This document shows, piece after piece, positions 52,798 through 60,840 of a DNA stretch of 64,000 bases. The position numbers were made by a program, and so were the translations under genes. The notes below the pieces were generated by a model. The model was not told the DNA's origin. It saw only the letters and a program-made list of their open reading frames with translations, and did not search any database. Within the stretch, counting starts at the first letter, position 1. Each line of letters starts with the position of its first letter. The DNA is from Nitrospirae bacterium MYbin6 (GTDB lineage Bacteria; Nitrospirota; Thermodesulfovibrionia; Thermodesulfovibrionales; Magnetobacteriaceae). The stretch is taken from NCBI GenBank assembly GCA_002753305.1, contig PEAC01000007.1, positions 1 to 64,000 of the forward strand. Direction: 5' to 3'.

Positions 52798-52918
52798 GTG
52801 CTATCTCCTTGATAACCAGCAATACATTATATCCAGGCATATACTCATACTTATGGCCTCTGTATTATTGTAATACGGATTCATAGATTTGCGCAAGATA
52901 TAATATTATATGCCCTCA

Positions 52919-54184
52919 TTAATAAGGCTTCAGGATTCCCTTTAGCCTTCTGAGTATTGACGATTTGGTCTCGTTAAAAGTGGACAGGCCTATATTTTCA
53001 TCAATATCTACGGCAACGATCATGTAGGGGCCGATTTTTACCTGCTGCTTTTGGGACAATGGCAACACCACATTTTTCTCTATATCGCGGCCGTTGACAT
53101 ATGTGCCGTTTGTGCTGCCCAGGTCCTGTATCAACACGACGTCTTTACCACAGAACACTATGGCATGGCGCAGCGAGACAAGTTTATCATGCAGTTGGAT
53201 GTTGCACTCAGCGCCCCTGCCAATTACCAGCCCGTCACCGGGGATCTCATACTCATTAATCTCTCCCCCAGGGGATAGGCAGGCCAGCTTGTACCGTGGC
53301 AGGAGATGTATCGGCATTGTATCTGAAACGCCATCCGATTCAGCAGTCCTCTGTTGGACCATCACGGTTTGTTCATCCCGGCCGCTTGGCCCGGATGGAT
53401 AAACAAATGTTATTGTTACCTCGCCAATCTCAATTACGTCGCCATTTATGAGTGTGTGCCTTTCCTTATTTTGCCCGTTTATCATTAATCCAGACAGGCT
53501 TTCACTGTCTTCGATAATATATTCGCAGTTTTCCTTAAAGATTTCCGCGTGATTACGGGATACGTAGGGCTTGTCAAGCACTATGTCACAGTCTGAGGAG
53601 CGCCCAATCAGGATTTTCATTTTATCGAGTGGCACTTGTTTTGGCTGCATGGTATCCTTTTGTATTATGAGTGTAGGGTAAACTGTACCGCCCACAGTAC
53701 CTGCTGCCTTATAGAGCCGGAACATGCCTTTTTTCCCCTTAATCGGAACATCTTTACAATAAACACATTGTATCTCGTTTTTGTCTTCGAGGGCATTATA
53801 CGTATCCCCGGAAAAACACACCTCTGCCTCGGAGGCTAAGGCCTCAAAGCGGCTGCTGACGTTTACCACATCTCCTGCTATGTCGTTTTGCTCGACGAGG
53901 CACTCGCCCGTGTGAAGCCCTATGCGGATGCGCAGTGGAATCTTAGGGGCTTCGTCTTTGTTATAACGCGCAACGCCTTGTTGAATCTCTACGGCCGCAC
54001 GCAAGGCACTTTGGGCGCTCACGAAATATGACATCGTGCCGTCGCCGATTGATTTCACAAATACCCCATCGTGTTTATCTATTATGGGAAGCATTATATC
54101 GCTTTGTTCTTTAATCATGATGCGCGCTTCTATATCCCCCAATTTATCGGCTATGGAGGTCGACCCTATGATGTCCGTAAACAT
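52919..54184 (-). CDS. Class III nucleotidyl cyclase with two FHA domains
   Basis: A protein of at least 421 residues. The N-terminal cyclase domain keeps both metal Asp (MFTDIIGST and SIGDGTMSYF) and the Asn/Arg of GDVVNVSSR, so it should be active, most likely as an adenylate cyclase. Two FHA domains follow (about 195-270 with IGRSSDCDIVLDKPYVSRNHAEI, and 320-400 with IGRGAECNIQL and DLGSTNGTYVNG); these bind phosphothreonine. The first ATG (54184) falls inside the first cyclase strand. The frame is open for 44 more codons to a CTG at 54316 with AGGGGG nine bases before it, so the true start is probably there. A Ser/Thr kinase is divergent. Confidence 0.88.
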   Translation of the reverse strand: MFTDIIGSTSIADKLGDIEARIMIKEQSDIMLPIIDKHDGVFVKSIGDGTMSYFVSAQSALRAAVEIQQGVARYNKDEAPKIPLRIRIGLHTGECLVEQNDIAGDVVNVSSRFEALASEAEVCFSGDTYNALEDKNEIQCVYCKDVPIKGKKGMFRLYKAAGTVGGTVYPTLIIQKDTMQPKQVPLDKMKILIGRSSDCDIVLDKPYVSRNHAEIFKENCEYIIEDSESLSGLMINGQNKERHTLINGDVIEIGEVTITFVYPSGPSGRDEQTVMVQQRTAESDGVSDTMPIHLLPRYKLACLSPGGEINEYEIPGDGLVIGRGAECNIQLHDKLVSLRHAIVFCGKDVVLIQDLGSTNGTYVNGRDIEKNVVLPLSQKQQVKIGPYMIVAVDIDENIGLSTFNETKSSILRRLKGILKPY

Positions 54185-54313
54185 AACCGTAAGTACGCGC
54201 TTAAACCTGTTCTGTAAGATATTATCAATGCGTTTACGCTTTTCTATCAGGCTGGAGATGTCAAGATTTTCTGTCAGCTCAATGCCCGCCGATTCCTTGT
54301 CATCACTATTTAT

Positions 54314-54331
54314 CAGGTGTGTTTACCCCCT
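54314..54331 (-). promoter_or_regulatory. Shine-Dalgarno and possible CTG start of the cyclase-FHA gene
   Basis: AGGGGG (54331-54326) precedes CTG (54316-54314) by nine bases, and the CTG is in frame with the cyclase. No ATG, GTG or TTG lies in this frame between the upstream stop and ATG 54184. The extension encodes a plausible helical linker (SSLIEKRKRIDNILQNRF) and the missing strand KRVLTV. Confidence 0.5.
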
Positions 54332-54404
54332 GTAGCTTTTTCTATTGCCAAAGTGCCAAAATCTATTATAACATAACGTGGCAAGTTGCGCCAATTAGGG
54401 ACTA

Positions 54405-55736
54405 ATGCAGGATACGATACAAATAAGAGACTATGAACTTGAGGAAATCCCACTGGGAAAGGGCGGAATGGGTGTTGTCTACAAGGCGCGCCACGTTAAT
54501 CTTGGCATCTACAGGGCTGTTAAAATATTGTATTGCGAGCCGTCTCAGCTTGAGACGCAGAAAAAGCGATTCCTCAATGAAGCAAAACTTCAGGTTGAAC
54601 TACGGCATCCTAACATTGTAGAAGTCCTGGACTGCTTCGAAAGCGAAGGGAAATTCCACATAGTCATGGAGTTCGTCAAGGGAGAGACCCTTAAAAAATT
54701 GATTGAACGCCATTATCAACTCAAGGAAATCAGCGCACTTGACCCTGACTTTGCAGACTTTTCTTTAAACGAGGCACGGGCCGTAGAGATAATTGTCCAA
54801 TGCCTTGACGCCCTTCACTATGCCCATGCCCGAAACATCGTCCACAGGGATATTAAGCCGGCTAATATTCTCTTAACAAAGGCACAAGACGGGCGCATAC
54901 TTATAAAACTCGCTGACTTCGGAATTGCAAAGCTGACAGTCAGCGACGAGGAGAAACTAACTAAAACCGGCACAGGCCTGGGCACAATCCACTACATGGC
55001 CCCCGAGCAGATATCACCACAGGACTTCGGCCCCCTTGGCCACAAGGCCGATATATACGCGGCTGGTGTTATGCTCTTTGAGCTTCTTACCGGCATGATC
55101 CCCTTTGGCGAAAAAGGCAGCAGCGAGTTTAAAATTATCAACAATAAAATAAACAATACCTGCCCAAAGTTAAAGGAATGTAAGGGCACCATATCCCCAG
55201 TTCTTTATAAAATCATAGAAAAGGCGATAAAGTTAAACCCGATTGACAGATTTCAGGACGCTGCCGAATTTAAAGAGGCATTATTGAAAGTCAAACTGCT
55301 AAAAAAGGACGATAACCATGCCATCCACAATAGCCCCCTGGACGGGGAACTAACCATTGCTCAGACAACGGTCGAATTTTCAGCCGCAGGCGGGTTGAAA
55401 AATAAAATTCTCGTAACGGCAGCCATTGTGTTTTTTTTAGCGATTGCCGCCTTTATAATCTTCGCTTACAATAAACCGGATTTGACCACTAAGCCCGCAC
55501 CCGTTTCACTAGAACATAAACCCAGCGTGGAGAGTTCCCCGGCACCTGTGGCGGCTGAACCCGAAACAACTGCCGTCGAGCCCACAACCAGCCCAGGGCA
55601 GGACGATAAACCGCAGACGCCCAAAACACCCGGCCCCGTTGAGATGGAACAAAAACGTCCCACTAAGCAAGCAAAGCCTTCAAAGCCCATCACTACATAC
55701 ATCAAGCCCGGTGATGCCGAGATAAGAAAGAAGTGA
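54405..55736 (+). CDS. Membrane-anchored serine/threonine protein kinase (PknB-like)
   Basis: A 443-residue Hanks-type kinase. The glycine loop is LGKGGMGVVYKAR (about residues 13-25), the catalytic loop HRDIKPANILL and the metal loop DFGIAKL; the activation loop has several Thr (KLTKTGTGLGTIHYMAPEQ). A single membrane helix (about 325-347) follows, then a Pro/Thr/Lys-rich extracytoplasmic tail with no PASTA repeats. The divergent gene encodes a cyclase with FHA domains, which are natural readers of Thr phosphorylation, so the two probably form one pathway. Confidence 0.93.
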   Translation: MQDTIQIRDYELEEIPLGKGGMGVVYKARHVNLGIYRAVKILYCEPSQLETQKKRFLNEAKLQVELRHPNIVEVLDCFESEGKFHIVMEFVKGETLKKLIERHYQLKEISALDPDFADFSLNEARAVEIIVQCLDALHYAHARNIVHRDIKPANILLTKAQDGRILIKLADFGIAKLTVSDEEKLTKTGTGLGTIHYMAPEQISPQDFGPLGHKADIYAAGVMLFELLTGMIPFGEKGSSEFKIINNKINNTCPKLKECKGTISPVLYKIIEKAIKLNPIDRFQDAAEFKEALLKVKLLKKDDNHAIHNSPLDGELTIAQTTVEFSAAGGLKNKILVTAAIVFFLAIAAFIIFAYNKPDLTTKPAPVSLEHKPSVESSPAPVAAEPETTAVEPTTSPGQDDKPQTPKTPGPVEMEQKRPTKQAKPSKPITTYIKPGDAEIRKK

Positions 55737-55760
55737 AGCTGCATGAGCATGTGAGCCAAG

Positions 55761-57356
55761 ATGGTATTAGATAGAAAAACGGCAATTTTCCTGAGTTTAA
55801 TCTTTCTGGGCGGTGTGTATTTTTACTTATACAGGCTCGATAGCAGGATCTTATGGGAAGACGAGGCCATCACGGCCAATCTTGCCGTAAACATACTTAA
55901 ATACGGAATCCCCGTGGGCGATGACGGTAAAAACCGCCTTATCGTTACCACACCTGATGACCTCAACTCTGACTCCATATGGGTGTTTTCACCGTGGCTT
56001 AGTGAATACATAACTGCCGGGTCATTTGCGATATTTGGGAAGGGGGAGGTCGCGGCACGTCTGCCGTTTGCCGTGTTGGGATTTCTGTCCGTAATATTTC
56101 TTTTTTACCTGGTCTGGGATATCTTTAAGGACAGGCAGATGGCGCTGATAGCGCTCGTGTTGCTTGTTACGAGTGAGGTGTTGATCTTACACTCACGCCA
56201 GTGCAGGTACTATGCGATTGCCGTCTTTATGCAGGTATTGCTTATATTCGCGTTTTACCAACTGCTAAAGAGAAAGCGTATGGGCATTGTCTTTATAGTA
56301 ATAGCCCTTACCTGCCAGTTTTACAGTAATTACGTATTCGTACCTGGCAATATGCTTTTGTTGCTTTGTGCCGGGTTTGTGTTCAGGAAAAAATACCCAG
56401 GGATTTTCTCAGATATTATAATTGCTGCCGTGGTAGTCTCAGCGCTTGCGCTAGTATGGGTAATATACGCGCACCTCTGGGGGCAGGCCATGTACATAGG
56501 GAGGACTTCTTACCTTCATAAGTTTCTGTTTTACCTTATGCAGATTAACATGGCGATGTTTCCCCTGTTGCTGCTTGTGCTGCTTATATACTTTCGCAAG
56601 AGCGAATTTTTTATTGGCACAGGTATTCCCAGGGATATGCTATACTTTCTTATTGCCATGATACCGTTTCAGATTGTATTTGTAATAAATTATAGTTCGT
56701 TTTATATTCGATACGTAATCGTGCTTGTTCCGGCCTTTGTCGTCTTGCAGTCGTTAATACTGAGGAAATCCCCTCCACTGCTGCGCTATACGGCATTGGG
56801 GCTGCTCTGCCTTACAAATCTCATCGGATACGCGGGGCTGTTTCCATTTAAAACTATCAGGGCCAAAGTCCCGAATATTGAGCTTCAGATGCCGAAAATC
56901 ACACTAAAAGACATAATCATGGAGAGAATCACGCCGTACTTTAACCGCACAGAAGAGGTGATTGCCTTTCTGAGAGAAAACATACGTCCCGGGCAAACGC
57001 TGCTCCTGTCAGGGTATGGGACGGAGTTTCCCGTGATATTTTATACAAACATAAAGGTGATTAGTGTAGACTTTATAAGAAGCCGGCTAACGGAAATGCC
57101 TGATTGGATTATACCTCAGAGCGTCTCCGGCATAAACGAGTACTTCAGCGGGAAGAAGTTCAGCATCGATATTGCGGCTATATCAGGGTTTCTGAAGGAC
57201 AACTACGAGATGCTTACAATTGATGTGGCTAAGTCCAGCGCAGTCGGGAGCGTTCCCGAACCAGATTTATACGAATATGTTACTGCCTCGGAAAAGACGC
57301 AGTTTATTGCTTTCAAGAGAAAGACCCAAGGGGAGGCTGAGATAAGAACGAGATGA
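55761..57356 (+). CDS. GT39/PMT-like membrane glycosyltransferase, paralogue 2
   Basis: A 531-residue polytopic membrane protein related to the product of 7254-8873. The likely catalytic acidic pair is in LWEDEAITAN (about residues 30-39). The region after it shares the NLAVNILKYGIP and LPFAVLGFLSV patterns with the paralogue. It should transfer a sugar from a polyprenyl-phosphate carrier on the outer face of the inner membrane. It lies 24 bp after the kinase gene and its stop overlaps the next ATG (ATGA), so kinase, transferase and lipoprotein may be co-transcribed. Confidence 0.82.
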   Translation: MVLDRKTAIFLSLIFLGGVYFYLYRLDSRILWEDEAITANLAVNILKYGIPVGDDGKNRLIVTTPDDLNSDSIWVFSPWLSEYITAGSFAIFGKGEVAARLPFAVLGFLSVIFLFYLVWDIFKDRQMALIALVLLVTSEVLILHSRQCRYYAIAVFMQVLLIFAFYQLLKRKRMGIVFIVIALTCQFYSNYVFVPGNMLLLLCAGFVFRKKYPGIFSDIIIAAVVVSALALVWVIYAHLWGQAMYIGRTSYLHKFLFYLMQINMAMFPLLLLVLLIYFRKSEFFIGTGIPRDMLYFLIAMIPFQIVFVINYSSFYIRYVIVLVPAFVVLQSLILRKSPPLLRYTALGLLCLTNLIGYAGLFPFKTIRAKVPNIELQMPKITLKDIIMERITPYFNRTEEVIAFLRENIRPGQTLLLSGYGTEFPVIFYTNIKVISVDFIRSRLTEMPDWIIPQSVSGINEYFSGKKFSIDIAAISGFLKDNYEMLTIDVAKSSAVGSVPEPDLYEYVTASEKTQFIAFKRKTQGEAEIRTR

Positions 57357-58192
57357 AGACACTAATGTATTTAACCGTAACCGTAATGATAGTTGTACTA
57401 TGTTCATGTGGCAAGTCCGAAGTGAAGAAGGCATGTTCACACGAAAATCTCTCCTCGTGCGCCGCGCATGAGCAATGCAAGGTGGCTGGTGGGAACTGGT
57501 GTGAGGCAGAGGACCCACAGACCCCGTGCAAGAAACAGCCCTGCTGCTCAAGCGCATCACTTAGTCTTTGTGATACGCCGATGAAGTGTGCGCTGGCATT
57601 GGGGGTTTGGCAGAGGCCAAAGTCGCCAAACGAAAAACCGGCATGTAAACCCATGTCGAAACTCCCTGCCATTGCTACCGTAACGGCATCGGATTTGAAT
57701 TTCAGAAAAAATCCCGACCAAAACGCCCCGGTAATCTCCGTATTGCACAGGGGACATCCGCTTGTTGTCAGATCAAAGACCGCGAACAACTGGTACATTG
57801 CCACCAATGCCTGTGGTGTTGAGGGCTGGGTATTCCAGAAATACGTCGAGGTGCGAGAGCCTGTATCGATGCACGGAATCCAGATAGCCGACATAAAGGT
57901 CGATGAATCTGTAAGCAGGAAAAACGAGCTTAAAATAAGCATGGATTTCGTAACCACCGAGCCGAAGCAACAGGTTAAACTGTACCTTTGCCTGTACCCC
58001 CCCGGGGAAAAGGAGGGCATAGTCATTGAAGACAGCGCGAACTTCGAGGAAAATGGGCAATGGGCCTATTCAAGGCCATTCTTAATAAGCAAGGACGCCC
58101 CGCTTGGGCAGTGGTCCCTGGCCGTAACGGCATACTTCACCGGCTCAGGCGCAGTTGATACGTCAACATATCAGTTCAGGGTGCTGGAATAA
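57353..58192 (+). CDS. Cys-rich SH3b-domain lipoprotein
   Basis: A 279-residue exported protein. The N terminus has a lipoprotein signal with the likely acylated Cys in VLCSCGKS (about residue 19). Residues 27-100 hold ten or so cysteines in short repeats (CSHENLSSCAAHEQC, CCSSASLSLC), suggesting disulfide-rich mini-domains. Residues about 105-170 form a bacterial SH3 domain (DLNFRKNPDQNAPVISVL, then GWVFQKYV) that often binds cell wall. The last 100 residues are beta-rich and unassigned. It overlaps the glycosyltransferase stop by 4 bp. Confidence 0.78.
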   Translation: MKTLMYLTVTVMIVVLCSCGKSEVKKACSHENLSSCAAHEQCKVAGGNWCEAEDPQTPCKKQPCCSSASLSLCDTPMKCALALGVWQRPKSPNEKPACKPMSKLPAIATVTASDLNFRKNPDQNAPVISVLHRGHPLVVRSKTANNWYIATNACGVEGWVFQKYVEVREPVSMHGIQIADIKVDESVSRKNELKISMDFVTTEPKQQVKLYLCLYPPGEKEGIVIEDSANFEENGQWAYSRPFLISKDAPLGQWSLAVTAYFTGSGAVDTSTYQFRVLE

Positions 58193-58235
58193 TTTCTGTG
58201 GCATGTTTTAGAATTATAAATAAGGAAGGAGTCAA

Positions 58236-59693
58236 ATGGGATTAAAGATATACAACACCATGTCAGGCAAAAAAGAGGTATTCGTCCCCATAAAGGACAA
58301 CCACGTCAGGATGTACGTATGCGGCGTAACGGTCTATGACCTATGCCATGTCGGGCATGCCAGAAGCGCTATCGTCTTTGATACTATTAGCAGGTACCTG
58401 CGCTTCAGTAAATACGGCGTAACATTTGTTAAGAACTTCACCGACATAGACGACAAGATAATAACCAGGGCCGCCGAAGAAGGGAAGCGATGGGACGAGG
58501 TCGCAGAGACCTATACAAAAGAATACTACGAGGACATGTCGCGCCTCGGTGTAGCCTCCCCGGAGGTTGAGCCAAAGGCAACCGGGCACATAGCCGAGAT
58601 GCTTAAGATAATTGCCACGCTGATAGACAAGGGCTATGCCTATGAGGCCGGTGGTGACGTATTTTACGAGGTGGGGAAGTTTGGGGACTATGGAACCCTC
58701 TCCAAACGCGACCTTGACTCGATGGAGGCCGGCGCGCGCGTGGAGGTAGACCCGAAAAAGAGAAACCACTTTGACTTCGCGCTATGGAAAAAATCAAAAG
58801 AGGGTGAGCCTGCGTGGGACAGCCCGTGGGGTGCCGGGCGGCCGGGCTGGCATATCGAATGCAGTGCCATGTCACAAAAACACCTTGGTGATACGTTTGA
58901 CATTCACGGCGGCGGGGCGGATTTAATCTTCCCGCACCACGAAAACGAGATCGCGCAAAGCTGTGCCGCAACGGGAAAACCCTTCGCAAGGTACTGGATC
59001 CACAACGGCTTCATCACAATAGACAAGGAAAAGATGTCCAAATCCCTTGGAAATTTCTTTACGATAAGAGATATTTTAAGGGAGTTCGACCCCGAAGTCC
59101 TGAGAGTCTTTCTACTTTCGACACACTACAAAAGCCCCATAGAGTTCTCGCGCGAGAGCCTGAGGCAGACGGAGCCGTCTCTTGACAGGGTTTACTCCAC
59201 GGTGCTTCGTGTTGAGGAGTTCTTTAAATCGTTTAAAGAAAAAACGCAATCCTCAGAAGAAGACGGCCACTTCAGCGGCATTGTCAACTCTTTTAAAGAC
59301 AGGTTTATTGAGGCCATGGACGACGATTTTAATACCGCCGCCGCGATAGCCCACATCTTTGATTTAATAAGGGAACTAAACCGCTATCTCGATAAGAAAC
59401 CCGCCTCGTTACAGAGTAAGCAATCTGTAGCAAAGGCCATTGAGCAGATAAAGGAGTGCGCCGGGGTGCTGAATATATTTACAAAGACGCCGCATCAATG
59501 GTATCTGGCACTGCTTGAGACACACGGGATACAGATATCGGAACCGGAAATTGAGGAATTGATAACAAAGCGCCGGGAGGCCAGACAGAATAAAGACTGG
59601 AAGCTGGCCGATGAAATCAGAAACACCCTCGATAAAATGGGCATCATCCTTGAGGACAAGGTAGACGGCACTATATGGAAAGTAAAGGTATAA
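58236..59693 (+). CDS. cysS: Cysteine--tRNA ligase
   Basis: A 485-residue class I synthetase that charges tRNA-Cys. The HIGH-type motif is CHVGHAR (about residues 36-42), the zinc ligands include the Cys in YVCGVTVYD and the CSAMSQKHLG and HHENEIAQS segments, and KMSKSLGN is at about 268-275. The C-terminal DALR region and anticodon-binding part are complete. AAGGAG precedes the ATG by five bases. It overlaps the next gene by 19 bp. Confidence 0.96.
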   Translation: MGLKIYNTMSGKKEVFVPIKDNHVRMYVCGVTVYDLCHVGHARSAIVFDTISRYLRFSKYGVTFVKNFTDIDDKIITRAAEEGKRWDEVAETYTKEYYEDMSRLGVASPEVEPKATGHIAEMLKIIATLIDKGYAYEAGGDVFYEVGKFGDYGTLSKRDLDSMEAGARVEVDPKKRNHFDFALWKKSKEGEPAWDSPWGAGRPGWHIECSAMSQKHLGDTFDIHGGGADLIFPHHENEIAQSCAATGKPFARYWIHNGFITIDKEKMSKSLGNFFTIRDILREFDPEVLRVFLLSTHYKSPIEFSRESLRQTEPSLDRVYSTVLRVEEFFKSFKEKTQSSEEDGHFSGIVNSFKDRFIEAMDDDFNTAAAIAHIFDLIRELNRYLDKKPASLQSKQSVAKAIEQIKECAGVLNIFTKTPHQWYLALLETHGIQISEPEIEELITKRREARQNKDWKLADEIRNTLDKMGIILEDKVDGTIWKVKV

Positions 59694-60820
59694 AACAGAA
59701 AAACAAGCAGCAAAAAACAGTCCTGAGCGCCGGGGAGACCTGGCAGCGCCTGGTCGACCTTGGGGCAACCCGCGGGAAAATACCCGATTCACACTGGGAC
59801 CTCAGCGGCGTTGACCTCAGCGGCAAAGACCTCACAGGGGCGGAGCTGCGCCAATGCAATCTGAGCAACGCTAATCTGACCGGCGCAACACTCAAAGACG
59901 CTAACCTCAGGAGGGCAAATCTCTTCAGGGCAATCCTCACTAAGTGCGCCCTGCCCGATGCCAATCTGTCAAAGGCATTTATCTTAGGGGCCGATTTGAG
60001 AAAATCAAACCTCCGGGGCGCAGACCTCTCGTACTCGAACCTGACAGGGGCTAACCTCAGCAACTCCAGTATGGTTAACGCTAACCTCTCACACACAGAT
60101 ATCATAGGGGCAAACCTGCAGGAGGCTGACCTCACAGGTGCAGATTTATCGAATTCCATCCTGATAAACGTCAACATCACAAAAACCAGGCTGGACAGGG
60201 CAATCGTCTTCGGCACAACATTCGCCGATTTTACGGCGACTCAATCTACCAAGACGAGCGATTTAGTTGTCTCAGGCACAAACCAGCCCCTTATTACTAT
60301 TGACGACATAACGGCAGCGCGCTTTGTCTACAGCGTTATCAACAGGAAAAACCGTCCGGATTTCTATGACCCGATGGCAGTCCTAGTGCTCTCATGCTCT
60401 GCCGAGGCATCTCAGGCCATGCATAATGCCCTGAAAAATGCCATTGCCCTGATAGGACTCAGGCCGCTCATGTTTGACTTCAACTCCCCATATGTCTCTA
60501 TGAAAATTGTAAGCAAGCTGGCGCTCTTGTCGCGCTTTACAGTAGTTGACCTCAATGGAATCTCACCACAGTTATACCGGCTGCCGGAGCTTGTGAAGGC
60601 CACACCGGCTCCATTTGCGGCCATAGCAGACACAGAGACATCAACCAGCGCCCTGCCCGATGAGTTACATGCGTATTACTGGTACAAAGACGGAGTCCTG
60701 AGGTATAGCGCTAAGGCCATGGCCGACGACATCCTCTCAATCCTCACAACTGAGCTTCTCCCCTGGGCAGAACAAACAGCTACAGAGCTGAAAGAGCCGG
60801 GACTAAGACAACATGTCTGA
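59675..60820 (+). CDS. Pentapeptide-repeat protein with a possible TIR-like C-terminal domain
   Basis: A 381-residue protein. Residues about 40-190 are some 25-30 pentapeptide repeats of the A(D/N)LxX type, forming a right-handed beta-helix. Residues about 225-350 are an alpha/beta domain: AVLVLSCSAEASQAM, then LRPLMFDFNSPY, LALLSRFTVVDLNG and RLPELVKA. From memory this resembles the domain with a FDFE...SRFIIADLTD pattern found after pentapeptide repeats in cyanobacteria and related to TIR/SEFIR folds. The match is not verified. It overlaps the cysS end by 19 bp, so it is probably translated with it. Confidence 0.72.
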   Translation: MESKGIKQKNKQQKTVLSAGETWQRLVDLGATRGKIPDSHWDLSGVDLSGKDLTGAELRQCNLSNANLTGATLKDANLRRANLFRAILTKCALPDANLSKAFILGADLRKSNLRGADLSYSNLTGANLSNSSMVNANLSHTDIIGANLQEADLTGADLSNSILINVNITKTRLDRAIVFGTTFADFTATQSTKTSDLVVSGTNQPLITIDDITAARFVYSVINRKNRPDFYDPMAVLVLSCSAEASQAMHNALKNAIALIGLRPLMFDFNSPYVSMKIVSKLALLSRFTVVDLNGISPQLYRLPELVKATPAPFAAIADTETSTSALPDELHAYYWYKDGVLRYSAKAMADDILSILTTELLPWAEQTATELKEPGLRQHV

Positions 60821-60840
60821 GTTTATGCCTGGTGAAAATA

